Source: an uncultured Chloroflexus sp.
Lineage (GTDB): Bacteria; Chloroflexota; Chloroflexia; Chloroflexales; Chloroflexaceae
Assembly (NCBI RefSeq): GCF_937129525.1
Contig: NZ_CAKZNK010000023.1
Location: 1 to 52,486 of the forward strand
Direction of reading: 5' to 3'
DNA length: 52,486 nucleotides
The position numbers and the translations under genes were made by a program. Of this stretch, positions 1 to 9,694 are shown in pieces. Numbering within the stretch: the stretch's first letter is position 1; every line of letters begins with the position of its first letter. The notes beneath the pieces are model-generated. The model was not told where the DNA came from. It did no database searches and worked only from the letters and a program-made list of their open reading frames with translations.

Positions 1-1
1 A

Positions 2-37
2 GAACCAACGCCAGAACCAACACCAGAACCAACGCCG
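2..37 (+). repeat. 12-bp tandem repeat encoding Glu-Pro-Thr-Pro
   Basis: Three consecutive copies of a 12-bp unit (GAACCAACGCCA with small changes) encode an E-P-T-P linker in the partial gene. The array probably extends left of the window. In-frame 12-bp units like this change linker length by whole repeats. Confidence 0.8.
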
Positions 38-490
38 GTACCACCAGTGATCGATCCGGCCCAGGCCAATCCTGCTCTGGTTAGCCCCGGCACTGAGCTG
101 ACCAGCAATGGGTGGGGCTACGATTTTAATCAGCCTACCTATGCTGCGCCGATTATCGGGCCACTCAATGGCGTGACGCCGAACAATGGGCGCTTCGTGG
201 TGGTGCTGGCTTTCGTGCGCAATACTACCGGTCAGGATCAACCGGTGCCGCTCGATTTCTTCGTGCTGAAAGACGCGCAGGGTCGCGTGTGGACGCCGCG
301 CCTCGACGCTTCGGATGCGTATGTGATTCGCGGGGTGAATGCCGATTTGAGTCACAGCGAGCCGGTGCCTGCCGATAGTTTTGTGCGCAGTGTGGCAATC
401 CTGTTTGACGTGGCGCCTGACGCGACCGATCTGGTCTTCTTCGCCCGTAGCAATCCCAATCAGGGTTGGCTGGTGCTGAGCCGGGTGTAA
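2..490 (+). CDS. 3' end of a proline-rich linker protein with a C-terminal beta domain (partial)
   Basis: The reading frame is open from the left edge, so the gene starts outside the window. The GTG at 47 lies inside the repeat-rich linker and is unlikely to be the real start. The visible part begins with a Glu-Pro-Thr-Pro repeat linker, followed by about 140 residues with alternating hydrophobic strands and no Cys. This C-terminal part resembles the DUF4352-type immunoglobulin-like domains of bacterial surface proteins, and it looks like the C-terminal domain of the next gene: both have a run ending in V-x-L-x-A/I-V/F, then F-x-L-x-D, then a late L-F-D-V. The gene ends 15 bp before the next one, so the two are probably co-transcribed. 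Function is unknown; an extracytoplasmic location is inferred from the linker style and the neighbour's membrane anchor. Confidence 0.75.
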   Translation, partial: EPTPEPTPEPTPVPPVIDPAQANPALVSPGTELTSNGWGYDFNQPTYAAPIIGPLNGVTPNNGRFVVVLAFVRNTTGQDQPVPLDFFVLKDAQGRVWTPRLDASDAYVIRGVNADLSHSEPVPADSFVRSVAILFDVAPDATDLVFFARSNPNQGWLVLSRV

Positions 491-505
491 TGACGCGGAG
501 GCCGG

Positions 506-1567
506 GTGGGGGAAGAGACATCCATCGATCTTGAGCAGTGGTTGCGCCGCGGCGCGTGGGCAGCGCGCCGCGGCGATCTTGTCAGCGCGCGCCGGATCTT
601 TCGCGCGCTGGCCCGGATCGCCCCCTCCGACCGGCGCGTATGGATCGGGTTGGCGCGAGTTGCGGAAAGTAGCGCCGAGCGCGAAGAGGCGTTACACCAC
701 GTCGCCACGATAGTTGCCGAACCGTTGCCGCCACCGTTACACCCGTCTGACCACAGCAGTGACAGCACACAAGCATCAGCGTTACGCAAGCCTGACCATA
801 GCGCCGACAGCGCACAACTACCGGCATTGCCAGTCTCAGCTACGGTCGCCGAGACAACGTTACCACCACCGCTTGCGCCTGTTCCCCCCCGCGACCAACC
901 GGTTCGATCCCGACGCAGCGCATACCGATGGTTACTTGCAACGTTGATTGCGCTCGCCATCGGGTTACTTGGGTTCGGATCATGGTTTCGTTCTGACCCT
1001 ACCATATCATCATCATCGCCCAATCTCCCCCCCTCACTCGCCGCAATCGGCCCTTTGCCGACTCCGCTGGCGACCGGTATCGTTGTGATCACTCAGGTGA
1101 TCCCATCACCATCGCCACTACCACCAACACCTTCACCGGTCCCAACCAGTTCGCCTGAGCCGAATATGCGCCCGGTAGGGCAGTTGATAGATCACGATAA
1201 CTGGCAGATTGGCCTGTTGCGACCGGAAGATATTGTGATTATCGACGGCGAGCTGGGGATGATTCAACCGGCAGGCCGTTTATTGATTGTCCTGATTGCG
1301 GTGAGTAATGAAGCGATGACCGATCGCAGGCTGCCCGCCAATCTCTTCATGCTCGAAGATGATGCCGGGCAGCGATACTACCCTCTCAGCGAAGCGTCGA
1401 GTCGGTACCTCGAACAGTTCGGGCGCGGGTTGTACGGCGATCTGGCGCTCGAAGATGTGTTTACGGCGCAGAGTGGCTTGCGCAGCGTTCCGCTGTTATT
1501 TGATGTGCCAACGCATCGCGCGCCGGTGCGCCTGTGGGTAGGCGGCGAAGGATGGACACTGCGGTGA
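506..1567 (+). CDS. membrane-anchored protein with N-terminal helical repeat and C-terminal beta domain
   Basis: The product has 353 residues and starts at GTG 506 behind a GCGGAGG ribosome site. Residues 1-70 are helical and basic, with a single TPR-like unit (W-L-R-R, A-R-R-I-F-R-A-L). A Ser/Pro-rich stretch follows to about 135. One transmembrane helix spans about 140-161, followed by a Pro/Ser/Thr linker to about 220. A beta-rich domain occupies about 223-353 and resembles the C-terminal domain of the preceding gene. The topology suggests a cytoplasmic TPR-like end and an exported beta domain. No enzyme motif is visible. It converges with the cobalamin operon, which ends 46 bp downstream. 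No function can be assigned; a role in cell-surface assembly or sensing is only a guess. Confidence 0.7.
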   Translation: MGEETSIDLEQWLRRGAWAARRGDLVSARRIFRALARIAPSDRRVWIGLARVAESSAEREEALHHVATIVAEPLPPPLHPSDHSSDSTQASALRKPDHSADSAQLPALPVSATVAETTLPPPLAPVPPRDQPVRSRRSAYRWLLATLIALAIGLLGFGSWFRSDPTISSSSPNLPPSLAAIGPLPTPLATGIVVITQVIPSPSPLPPTPSPVPTSSPEPNMRPVGQLIDHDNWQIGLLRPEDIVIIDGELGMIQPAGRLLIVLIAVSNEAMTDRRLPANLFMLEDDAGQRYYPLSEASSRYLEQFGRGLYGDLALEDVFTAQSGLRSVPLLFDVPTHRAPVRLWVGGEGWTLR

Positions 1568-1613
1568 ACTACCGGTGTTACCCTTCCTCACATCGGTAGC
1601 TTGTTGATATGCG

Positions 1614-3089
1614 TTATGTCGAAATAGGAAATAACCGCTCAAGTGCAGTTGATCCCAACGCCGCCGCAACGTGATCAGCCCATCGATCGAATGGATCGAC
1701 CGATGGCGTCAGCTCGGCTGGTGGTTGCCAGCCGAGCTGACGGAGCCAGCCGCGCCGAAACTCATCATTGGCAAACAGTCCGTGCAGGTAGCAACCCCAC
1801 ACCCGACCATCGGGGCTGAGACAGCCATCGTCCTCTGCGATTGGTTCGTGGCCGCGCCGAACGAGACGCAGCAACGGTTGCGCCGCGCCGAGGCGACGAC
1901 TGCGTCCCATGTGAATCTCGTATCCGCGCAGAGGCCCGGCGCCAGCCCAGGTTACGAGCGCATGCGCCTCGGTTTGCGTTGTCTGTTTTTCGGCGGCAAA
2001 GACGGTCTCGACCGGCAACAGACCCAGGCCTGCGTCCTCGCCACCGTCACCCTCTACGGCAAGCGGATCGCTGATCCGTTCACCGAGAAGCTGGTAGCCG
2101 CCACAAATCCCGACTATCGCCCCGGGGAAACAGCGCAGAGCCGCATCAAACCCTTGCTCGCGCAGCCAGCGCCGGGCAGCAAGGGTGTGTTTGGTGCCGG
2201 GTAAGATCACCGCTGCCGCGCCGGTTAATTCTGCTGGATGGTCGATGTAGCGCACGGTAACGCCTGGTTCATGGGCCAGCGGATCGAAGTCGTCGAAGTT
2301 GGCGATGGCCGGCAAGCGGATGACGGCAATCGTCAGACTACCTGATCCGAAAGCGGCAGTCTGATCAAGCGCCACTGCATCCTCTTCGGGCAGAGCGAGA
2401 TCGGTCAACCATGGTATGACGCCTAACACCGGCAAGCCGCTCCGCTCTTCCAGAATCCGCACACCATCGATAAAGAGCGCTGGGTCGCCACGAAAGCGAT
2501 TGACAATCAGGCCTTCAACCAGTCTGCGCTCTTGCGGTTCAAGCAGCATCAGGGTGCCGAGCAATTGAGCAAAAATCCCGCCACGATCGATGTCTCCCAC
2601 CAAGAGTACGCGGGCCTGGGCATAGACGGCTACCCGCATATTGACAATATCACCCGCCTTGAGGTTGAGTTCGACCGGACTGCCGGCTCCTTCCACAATC
2701 ACCAGATCGTATTCGGCGCGTAGCGCAGCGAGGTTGCGCGTGACAACCGACCACAAGGCTGCCTTGCGTTGCCAGAAATCGGCAGCATCGAGGGTATGCC
2801 ATGGTTTGCCTTCGACGATGATCTGACTTCGGCGCGATCCTTCTGGTTTGATCAAGATCGGATTCATGGCGACAGTGGGCGCAATACCGGCAGCGGCAGC
2901 CTGCATAGCGGTACTGCGCGCGATCTCGCCACCATCGGCAGTGACAGCGGCATTGTTGCTCATGTTTTGGGCTTTGAATGGCGCGACCCGGAGACCACGC
3001 CGGGCCGCCAGCCGGCAGAGGGCCGCGACCAGCACACTCTTGCCAACTGACGAGGCCGTGCCGACAACCATTAAGACGGGCGCAGGCAT
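1614..3089 (-). CDS. cobQ: cobyric acid synthase (CbiP/CobQ)
   Basis: This glutamine-dependent amidotransferase amidates the b, d, e and g side chains of adenosylcobyrinate a,c-diamide to give adenosylcobyric acid. The product has 491 residues, the usual family length. The N-terminal dethiobiotin-synthetase-like domain has the P-loop G-T-A-S-S-V-G-K-S near residues 10-18 and the F-K-A-Q-N-M-S-N-N segment. The C-terminal class I glutaminase-like domain has Cys329 in G-I-C-G-G-Y-Q and His436 in C-Y-L-H-G. The ATG at 3089 follows a GGGGGAA ribosome site, and the family's M-P-A-P opening supports it over in-frame starts at 3119 and 3242; the latter would overlap cobD. It is the last gene of the riboswitch-controlled operon. 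Confidence 0.95.
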   Translation of the reverse strand: MPAPVLMVVGTASSVGKSVLVAALCRLAARRGLRVAPFKAQNMSNNAAVTADGGEIARSTAMQAAAAGIAPTVAMNPILIKPEGSRRSQIIVEGKPWHTLDAADFWQRKAALWSVVTRNLAALRAEYDLVIVEGAGSPVELNLKAGDIVNMRVAVYAQARVLLVGDIDRGGIFAQLLGTLMLLEPQERRLVEGLIVNRFRGDPALFIDGVRILEERSGLPVLGVIPWLTDLALPEEDAVALDQTAAFGSGSLTIAVIRLPAIANFDDFDPLAHEPGVTVRYIDHPAELTGAAAVILPGTKHTLAARRWLREQGFDAALRCFPGAIVGICGGYQLLGERISDPLAVEGDGGEDAGLGLLPVETVFAAEKQTTQTEAHALVTWAGAGPLRGYEIHMGRSRRLGAAQPLLRLVRRGHEPIAEDDGCLSPDGRVWGCYLHGLFANDEFRRGWLRQLGWQPPAELTPSVDPFDRWADHVAAALGSTALERLFPIST

Positions 3090-3157
3090 AGAAATTCCCC
3101 CGTAGATACGAATGCTCATTCCAAATTGATCAAATGTTCCTGCGCAACGCGCGCGAT

Positions 3158-4240
3158 CTACTGCTCCAGTTCGAGGAGTTCCTGCCATGCTGCCAGCAAG
3201 CGAGCATTCTCTGCCGGACGACGCGGCGCAACCCGCACCCATTCCGGTAAGCCAAACGATGTACAGTCACGCACCACACAACCACGAGCGAGCAACCGGC
3301 GGCGCGTGAGCGCACCATTAGCGCATTGCGCTAGCATGAAAGGCAAATGGGCGCGCCAGACGGTCAAACCAAGCTGGCGCAAACCGCGCATGAGATCGTC
3401 ACTGACTGCCCACCATTGAGACAGAGTCGTCGGCAAAAACGTGGTATCGGCAAGCATGGCGAGCGCCGCCGTCTGCGCCGCACTGCTGACACTCCAGGCC
3501 GGCTGGTAGCGCGCGATGGCAGCAACGATGGCGGGATCGGCGATCAGATACCCGATACGCAAACCGGCAACGGCATAGCTCTTGGTGAGCGAATAGATTC
3601 GGATCAGGCGCGCTGGCGTCTCCTGATCAAGTGGATCGTGACCGGTATCATCCCGACCTAACCCGAAGTAAGCCCGATCAAGGACGAGCCAGCCATTAAT
3701 ATCGGCGCAGGCATGCGCCAGCGCAATGATCGATCCGATTGCCAGGCTGGTTCCCACTGGATTGTTGGGCGAACAGAGCCACACCAGTCGCGGACGCACC
3801 TGTGCGATGGTCGCCAGGAGCGCGTTCAGATCGAGTTGAAATTGCTCATGGGCAGCGCTTTGCACCTCTACTACCGGCATTGCGACCAGTCGGCAGGCGT
3901 GCGCATACTCACCGTAGACCGGAGTCACGATGAGCGCAATTGCGCCGGCTTCACCGAGCGCGCGCGCCGTCAGATGGATGAGTTCGTTGGCGCCGTTGCC
4001 GACCAGTACCGAGTCGATGTGACATTGGTGACGAGCAGCCAGTTGCCGGCGCAGGCGCAGGCAACTGCGATCCGGATACGGTGCGGGATTGAGGTTCTGC
4101 AATGCATTTAGCACCGCCGCAGGTGGGCCGAAGGGGTTGATATTGCTGCTAAAGTCGATGAGCGATTCGACGGACACACCGAGCGCCGCCAGCTCGGCCT
4201 CGTCAAGCGCGCCATGCACTACTGTGCCACCCGATTCCAT
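3158..4240 (-). CDS. cobD: L-threonine-O-3-phosphate decarboxylase (CobD/CobC type)
   Basis: This PLP enzyme of aminotransferase fold I makes (R)-1-amino-2-propanol O-2-phosphate, the linker attached to cobyric acid by CbiB. The product has 360 residues. Visible marks are F-S-S-N-I-N-P-F-G near residue 30, G-N-G-A-N-E near 81-86, C-S-P-N-N-P near 156-161, and the PLP lysine K220 in S-L-T-K-S-Y, followed by the A-G-L-R-I-G-Y phosphate-binding segment. It overlaps cobU by 22 bp, so the two are translationally linked. Histidinol-phosphate aminotransferase is the nearest alternative by fold; operon position favours CobD. Not to be confused with the Pseudomonas-type CobD, which is CbiB here. Confidence 0.9.
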   Translation of the reverse strand: MESGGTVVHGALDEAELAALGVSVESLIDFSSNINPFGPPAAVLNALQNLNPAPYPDRSCLRLRRQLAARHQCHIDSVLVGNGANELIHLTARALGEAGAIALIVTPVYGEYAHACRLVAMPVVEVQSAAHEQFQLDLNALLATIAQVRPRLVWLCSPNNPVGTSLAIGSIIALAHACADINGWLVLDRAYFGLGRDDTGHDPLDQETPARLIRIYSLTKSYAVAGLRIGYLIADPAIVAAIARYQPAWSVSSAAQTAALAMLADTTFLPTTLSQWWAVSDDLMRGLRQLGLTVWRAHLPFMLAQCANGALTRRRLLARGCVVRDCTSFGLPEWVRVAPRRPAENARLLAAWQELLELEQ

Positions 4241-4773
4241 GCTGCCTCCAGTGCGCGTAGTTCGACCGGAATACCGCAGACAACCAGATAGACCGCCGTT
4301 GCCGCAGCAGCCACTCGCTGATTGGCCAACCCTAGCAGATCGCGGTATTGACGGCCAAGAGGATACGCGGGCACGATGCCCATACCAACCTCGTTGGTGA
4401 CGACAATCAGCGTCAGATCGCGCTGAGAAACAATAGCCAGCAAATGATCGAGTTCTCGATTAATAGCCGGCTCAGGATCTGATTCATAAGCCAGCAAAAG
4501 ATTGCTTAGCAACAGTGACAGACAATCGAGCAAGACAACCGTCCCCGCCGGTAGATCGGCGAGAGGAGCGGCGACATTGAGGGACGCTTCGATTGTGCGC
4601 CACGTCAGCGGACGCCGGGCGCGATGACGGGTAATTCGGTCGCGCATCTCGTCATCACCGGCAGTGGCTGTGGCGAGATAGACAACCTGTTCGCTCAACT
4701 GAGCGGCGTAACGTTCGGCGCACCGGCTTTTGCCGCTCCGCGCGCCGCCGGTAAAGAGGATGATCGCGCTCAC
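4219..4773 (-). CDS. cobU: adenosylcobinamide kinase / adenosylcobinamide-phosphate guanylyltransferase
   Basis: This bifunctional nucleotide-loop enzyme phosphorylates adenosylcobinamide and then transfers GMP from GTP to give adenosylcobinamide-GDP. At 184 residues it has the normal length. It opens with the CobU P-loop G-G-A-R-S-G-K-S (residues 9-16), has the R-I-T-R-H-R-A-R-R-P region carrying the family's guanylylated histidine, a Walker-B-like V-V-L-L-D-C-L-S segment, and the late V-T-N-E-V-G-M-G-I-V-P motif typical of the family. It lies between cbiA (38 bp upstream) and cobD (22 bp overlap). The next enzyme, CobS (GDP-cobinamide:ribazole transferase), is not found in this window. Confidence 0.95.
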   Translation of the reverse strand: MSAIILFTGGARSGKSRCAERYAAQLSEQVVYLATATAGDDEMRDRITRHRARRPLTWRTIEASLNVAAPLADLPAGTVVLLDCLSLLLSNLLLAYESDPEPAINRELDHLLAIVSQRDLTLIVVTNEVGMGIVPAYPLGRQYRDLLGLANQRVAAAATAVYLVVCGIPVELRALEAAWNRVAQ

Positions 4774-4811
4774 CGCTGGTTACCTCCAGGCTTGCGGATT
4801 ACCGATATTCG

Positions 4812-6215
4812 CTATGGTGAACCTGATTCTGTTTGCGCGCCAGCATATTGCTGCGCGGCGATAACGAAGCGCTCAGCGGCATGCGGACAACTCAAGAAGT
4901 GCAGGTGAATGTATGAAGCCAGGGTCTGCCCGATCACAACTCCCTCATTCACCACCTGCGAGCGCATCGCATCTGGGAGACAGGTGTACAGTGTTGGCAG
5001 GATAAGCGGGCGATCTTCCCAAACCGAATAGTGAAATTCGTGCCCGCGCAGCGTCTCGCCAGCCCGCCAGAGCCACGTATCGATCTGCGCCACAACGGTG
5101 CGGTAGCCTAGCGTCAGACGGCCAGTCATCCGCGAGCGACCAGGCAAGAGGCCAACCATTGGAAACGCCTGACCGTGCTGATCGATTAAGGTCTCGGTGA
5201 GATACATCAGGCCACCACACTCGGCGTACACCGGCATATCGGCGCTGGCCGCGGCGCGGATAGCGTTCAGCATCGATTGATTTGCGCTCAATTGAGCGGC
5301 GTAGAGTTCGGGAAAGCCGCCGCCCAGGTAGATTGCCGCTACTCCTGCCGGCAATGCAGTGTCGCGCAGTGGGCTAAAGAAGGCCAGCTCGGCGCCGGCG
5401 GCGCGCAACAGATCAAGATTATCTGGATAGATAAAATTGAAAGCTTCATCGCGAGCGACAGCAATTAGAGGGCGAGTACCTGACACCGGCCTGACCGGTA
5501 ATTGATCGGACGTCTCCAAAGATGGCGCTGTCTCTGCAATTGCCAGCAGCCGATCGAGATCAATCGTTGCCGCTACCTGGTCTGCTACCGCATCGAGCCA
5601 TTCCTGCCAGCGTCCCGGCTCGGCAACAGGAACCAGGCCGAGATGGCGTTCGGGGAGGGTGAAGGTTTCGGTTCGCGGCAGATAGCCAAGCACCGGCACG
5701 CCAACGGTCTGTTCGATAGCAGTCGTGATCATTGCCGCGTGACGCGGACTGCCAACCCGATTGAGAATGACACCGCCGATCTGAAGCCGCCGGTCAAAAT
5801 CGCGCAAACCGGCGATCAGAGCAGCGGCAGTGCGAGCCATTGCCCGCGCATCAAGCACGATCAGCACCGGCGTAGCGGTCAGGCGCGCAATATGGGCGCT
5901 GCTGCCGGTATCGTCATCACCGGCATAGCCGTCGAACAAGCCCATCACCCCTTCGATCAGGGCAAGATCGGCATTGACACTGCGGCGGACGAGAACGCCG
6001 GCTATCTGCGCCGATGGGATTAACCACGAGTCGAGATTGAAGCAGGGATGCCCGGCAGCCAGGCTGTGGTAACCGGGATCGATATAGTCAGGCCCGCACT
6101 TAAACGGTGCGATACGCAGACCACGCCGGCGCAGGGCTGCGATCAAACCGGCAGTGATGGTCGTTTTACCGCTACCGCTCATTGGCGCAGCGAGTAAGAG
6201 ACGAGGCAAACGCAT
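4812..6215 (-). CDS. cbiA: cobyrinate a,c-diamide synthase (CbiA/CobB)
   Basis: This ATP- and glutamine-dependent enzyme amidates side chains a and c of cobyrinate. The product has 467 residues from ATG 6215, which follows a GTGGAG ribosome site; the longer frame from 6266 is less likely. The P-loop A-P-M-S-G-S-G-K-T-T is at about 10-19, followed by F-K-C-G-P-D-Y-I-D-P. The glutaminase-like domain has Cys333 in Y-A-E-C-G-G-L-M-Y. It belongs to the same superfamily as the cobQ product. In the early-cobalt route inferred here, the substrate is Co(II)-cobyrinate. Confidence 0.95.
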   Translation of the reverse strand: MRLPRLLLAAPMSGSGKTTITAGLIAALRRRGLRIAPFKCGPDYIDPGYHSLAAGHPCFNLDSWLIPSAQIAGVLVRRSVNADLALIEGVMGLFDGYAGDDDTGSSAHIARLTATPVLIVLDARAMARTAAALIAGLRDFDRRLQIGGVILNRVGSPRHAAMITTAIEQTVGVPVLGYLPRTETFTLPERHLGLVPVAEPGRWQEWLDAVADQVAATIDLDRLLAIAETAPSLETSDQLPVRPVSGTRPLIAVARDEAFNFIYPDNLDLLRAAGAELAFFSPLRDTALPAGVAAIYLGGGFPELYAAQLSANQSMLNAIRAAASADMPVYAECGGLMYLTETLIDQHGQAFPMVGLLPGRSRMTGRLTLGYRTVVAQIDTWLWRAGETLRGHEFHYSVWEDRPLILPTLYTCLPDAMRSQVVNEGVVIGQTLASYIHLHFLSCPHAAERFVIAAQQYAGAQTESGSP

Positions 6216-6291
6216 AGCAGACGCTCCACATGTAAGTTGCGCTGGCGCGAGCGCAGCGCCTCGCAAAGGTTACGTAGACCGCACCGGTAAG

Positions 6292-7074
6292 CTATCTTTC
6301 TTCCCATAGCATCGGTTCGGTAGCAACGCTCATTGGATCGAACCACGCCAGCGCACTGGCCAGCTTTGCCACTTCACCAACCACCAGCACCGCCGGCGGC
6401 GGCAGTTGCGCATTCTGCTGATAAGCAGGCAACGCGGCCAGCGTGGCCAGGAGCAGGCGCTGATCGCAACTGGCCCCGCGACTGATCAGGGCAGCCGGCG
6501 TCGCCGGATCGCGTCCGGCTGCGATGAGATGGGCACAAACCTGCTCTAACCGGCCAAGAGCCATCAATACTACCAGCGTCGGCGAGGCAGCCAGCAACGC
6601 CCAACTGACGCCACTACAGCCGTCAGGAGTCACTTCGTGGCCGGACACTACCGTGAATGCTGAAGCGACACCCCGCCACGTAAGGGGAATGCCGGCGTGC
6701 AGTGGCACGGCCAGCGCCGACGAGACACCGGGCACGATCTCGAATGGCAAACCGGCAGCCGCCAGCGCCGTTGCTTCTTCGACCAGATGGGCAAAGACTC
6801 CGGGATCGCCACCCTTCAACCGCACAACCTGCAAGCCGGCCCGCACCAGTCGCACCAGCGTCTCGGTGATGCCATCCTGACGGAAAGTGTGACAGCCGGG
6901 TCGTTTGCCAACAAAAATCCGCTCGGCGTGGGGCGGCGCTTCATCGAGCAGGCTGGCTGCAATCAGACGGTCGTAGATGACGGCATCGGCTTGCCGCAAA
7001 ACGGTCAATCCGCGAACAGTAATGAGGTCGGCACGACCAGGGCCGGCGCCGACAAGATACGCTTTACCGGTCAT
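6292..7074 (-). CDS. cobA: uroporphyrinogen-III C-methyltransferase (SUMT)
   Basis: The enzyme methylates uroporphyrinogen III at C2 and C7 with SAM to give precorrin-2, the committed step toward cobalamin and siroheme. The product has 260 residues, typical of stand-alone SUMT, starting at ATG 7074 behind CGGAG. Motifs: V-G-A-G-P-G near residue 8-13, D-A-V-I-Y-D-R-L, V-R-L-K-G-G-D-P, and I-V-P-G-V-S-S-A. There is no fused CysG dehydrogenase part; that domain is instead fused to the gene upstream. HemD, which supplies uroporphyrinogen III, is encoded in this window at 41745. A 147-bp gap separates it from the upstream fusion gene. Confidence 0.95.
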   Translation of the reverse strand: MTGKAYLVGAGPGRADLITVRGLTVLRQADAVIYDRLIAASLLDEAPPHAERIFVGKRPGCHTFRQDGITETLVRLVRAGLQVVRLKGGDPGVFAHLVEEATALAAAGLPFEIVPGVSSALAVPLHAGIPLTWRGVASAFTVVSGHEVTPDGCSGVSWALLAASPTLVVLMALGRLEQVCAHLIAAGRDPATPAALISRGASCDQRLLLATLAALPAYQQNAQLPPPAVLVVGEVAKLASALAWFDPMSVATEPMLWEER

Positions 7075-7221
7075 AATGCACTCCGGTGATGAAAACACGC
7101 GGTCGAACCAAAACGCACAGAGTCTCACGTTCCTGTTTGCTGTACTGGTGAAGGTCTGACCATCGGCAGACAAAGAGCCGGTGAATTGCATGCCATGTAG
7201 AGCGGCGAGAAGGGTAACACA

Positions 7222-9636
7222 TTACGCCCCCTGATCAATCTTCATCTGCAACCACTGCGCAATGGCATCACGCATGGCGCTGACGCGGGCCGGCGCTGCG
7301 CCACTACTGCTCACGGCAATGGTCAGGCCGCCGCTGCGGTGAACGGCAGGCACATGAAAATCGCCGGCGGCAGGATCATCAACGACATTGCAGAGCGCAC
7401 CGGTGGCGCTGGCAGCCGCCGCAATGCGCGCATTGACTGCGCGATCATCGGTCGCAGCGAAGACGAGCCGCGCCCCGGACAGATCGCCAGCCTGATAGTC
7501 ACGCTGTTCCCAGATCAAACGGCCTTCAGCCGCCCACGCTGCCAGGGTTGGAGTCACCGTAGGGCTGATCAATCGCACCGGAAAGCCGGCATTGAGGAGA
7601 CCCTGCACTTTGCGCTCGCCAACAGTGCCGCCGCCGATGACGACTGTCGGTAGATGAGATGGTTTGGTCAACACGATTGGATACGTCCGTGGCGGATCGG
7701 ATGACTCGACCGGCGTAGCCGTCGAGTGCCTTGGCGTTGTATAGCCGCGTGGCGTCACCATCCGCCCGGCCAGGGTGAAGCTCTGGCTATTGCCGATCAA
7801 GACCACAGTGAGCATATCAGCCTGGGCAGGATCGGCTTCGGCCAGGGTTACCAGCGTAATCTGCTCATCGGCGCGGGATACCTGGCGACCGAATGCAACC
7901 GGCGTAGATGAGGGACGATATTCGCGCATAATGGCGAGAGCGGCAGCCAGTTGCCAGTTTCGCCCCTGCGAACGCGGATTGTAGAGCGCGACCACGAAAT
8001 CGGCCTGCGCAGCGGCGCGTAGACGGCGTTCGATCAACGGCCATGGCGTGAGCAGATCGCTGAGACTGATCAAACAGAGATCGTGATTGACCGGCGCCCC
8101 AAGACAGGCCGCCAATGCCTGAAATGCACTCACACCGGGAATGACTTCAACTGCTGGATGGCTACCATCCCAACCTTCGGCCTGGAGTGTTTCGAAAACC
8201 GGCGCGGCCATCGCATAGATGCCGATGTCGCCGCTACTCACCAGCGCCACTCGCCGACCAGCTCGCGCCAGTTCGATAGCTGCGCGCGCCCGCCCCAGCT
8301 CATCGCCCATCGCCGGCGTGACGATCAGCTCCTGATCGGGTCGTAGCAGTGGCCGGATAAGGTCGATGTAACGGCCATAGCCGGTTACGACCTCGGCCTG
8401 CGAGAGCGCCAATCGCGCCGCTTCAGTCAGATGCGCCAGATCACCAGGACCAATGCTCACCAGGGTGAGCTGACCTGAGGCGGGAGTGGTGCGGTGGAGG
8501 TTACCGGCAGTTGATTGGACGGCTACGAGCTTGTTGGGCGGCTGCGGCTGAGGTGAGAGCGCCGACAGATCGCGTCGCAACGCAACCGCAACGGTGCAGC
8601 GAGCAAAGGCGCGCTTGGGCACGAGCAGCGGCCCCCCGGCAACCAGCGCGGCACACGGTTCGGCCACACCCGGTAAATCGAAGCGAGCAGCCGCGCTAGG
8701 GCTAAACGCTTCCGGGTCGAGCTTGCGCAACTGTTCGGCAGTGATGACCGTCAGCGGAACATTCATCTGCGCGGCCAGCGCAACGAGTCCCGGCTCGGCA
8801 GCTTTGAGTTCGACGGTGGCCACAGTTGCCACATATTCCGGGCAGAGATCGGCTGCCGCCAGCACGCTCGCCACGGCATCAGCTAATTCGGCAACCGGTG
8901 TGTCGCGCCGACAACCAACGCCGACGACCAGAGCCGGCAGCAGGTAGCGCAACCCTTTGTGGCGCAGCTCGGCCCACAGACCGTTTAACCGACGGTGGGA
9001 AACGAAGATTACGGCGGCAAAGCGTTCGTCGGTCAACGCAGTTGGTTGATTAACCCATTCCACCGCAGGCGCTGCTGAGAGTTCGCTAGCCAGCAGGTCA
9101 CGCGCCTCCAGCAGCGCCGGATCGACCCACACTCCGAGCCGATCACCGTTGACAAGGCATGCCATCACGTGAGTCGTCGCCGAGTCGGCTGCCAGCCGCC
9201 AGCCCTGCGCGCGCCCGATCAAATCGAGCGCTGGCAAGCCCTGCGTATCGCTAGAAGTGGTGATTACTGCCTGGCCGCCGGTAAGCATTGCCAGGCGACG
9301 AGCCAAATCGTTGGCGCCGGCGCGATGACCACCGGCCAGCGGGATCGCGAAGCGACCATCTTCGGCCAGGCAGACCACCGCTGGATCGGTGGTCTTGTCG
9401 CGCAGCAATGGCGCAATCATACGCACAGCGATGCCGGTTGCGCCAATGAAGATGATGGCCCGCGCAGTTATCCAGATCATCCGTACCGCCTCGGCCAGCA
9501 CGGTGTATGGACGGGCCGCAGGCGCGGCGGTCGCAAAACGGGCCGGCACCCACACGGTGGCCGTCAACTCGCGCGCGAGATGCTCGGCCAGTGTAACGCC
9601 GGCGCGCGTGATTGCAATGATAGCAAGTTCGGACAT
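7222..9636 (-). CDS. cbiGH: CbiG - CbiH (precorrin-3 C17-methyltransferase) - precorrin-2 dehydrogenase fusion
   Basis: One 804-residue frame joins three cobalamin enzymes, starting at ATG 9636 behind GAGGTG. Residues 1 to about 357 are CbiG (cobalt-precorrin-5A hydrolase), with the [11 protein letters not shown] motif and [10 protein letters not shown]. About 390-633 is the C17-methyltransferase CbiH/CobJ, which contracts the ring; it shows [16 protein letters not shown] and V-I-P-G-V-S-A-F. About 650-804 is a CysG-N/Met8-like NAD-dependent precorrin-2 dehydrogenase, with the [11 protein letters not shown] dinucleotide loop (668-676) and F-A-A-T-D-D. CbiG-CbiH fusions are known; the extra dehydrogenase is unusual. 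No frame break is seen across the three domains. The set fits the cobalt-early pathway: the dehydrogenase makes sirohydrochlorin for CbiX. Confidence 0.92.
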   Translation of the reverse strand: MSELAIIAITRAGVTLAEHLARELTATVWVPARFATAAPAARPYTVLAEAVRMIWITARAIIFIGATGIAVRMIAPLLRDKTTDPAVVCLAEDGRFAIPLAGGHRAGANDLARRLAMLTGGQAVITTSSDTQGLPALDLIGRAQGWRLAADSATTHVMACLVNGDRLGVWVDPALLEARDLLASELSAAPAVEWVNQPTALTDERFAAVIFVSHRRLNGLWAELRHKGLRYLLPALVVGVGCRRDTPVAELADAVASVLAAADLCPEYVATVATVELKAAEPGLVALAAQMNVPLTVITAEQLRKLDPEAFSPSAAARFDLPGVAEPCAALVAGGPLLVPKRAFARCTVAVALRRDLSALSPQPQPPNKLVAVQSTAGNLHRTTPASGQLTLVSIGPGDLAHLTEAARLALSQAEVVTGYGRYIDLIRPLLRPDQELIVTPAMGDELGRARAAIELARAGRRVALVSSGDIGIYAMAAPVFETLQAEGWDGSHPAVEVIPGVSAFQALAACLGAPVNHDLCLISLSDLLTPWPLIERRLRAAAQADFVVALYNPRSQGRNWQLAAALAIMREYRPSSTPVAFGRQVSRADEQITLVTLAEADPAQADMLTVVLIGNSQSFTLAGRMVTPRGYTTPRHSTATPVESSDPPRTYPIVLTKPSHLPTVVIGGGTVGERKVQGLLNAGFPVRLISPTVTPTLAAWAAEGRLIWEQRDYQAGDLSGARLVFAATDDRAVNARIAAAASATGALCNVVDDPAAGDFHVPAVHRSGGLTIAVSSSGAAPARVSAMRDAIAQWLQMKIDQGA

Positions 9637-9694
9637 ACAACACCTCAGCACGGCATCTATGGAGGAGCAAGCAACATGCTGAAACCTCCGCGCA

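Noticed and set aside
460-1092. 210-codon frame antisense to the 506-1567 gene
   Set aside because: It mirrors the Pro/Ser-rich linker of the real gene; low-complexity product without ribosome site.
1569-1599. CTACCG / CGGTAG inverted repeat between the convergent genes at the left end
   Set aside because: Short stem, long loop, no T tract on either strand; position suits a terminator but the structure is weak.
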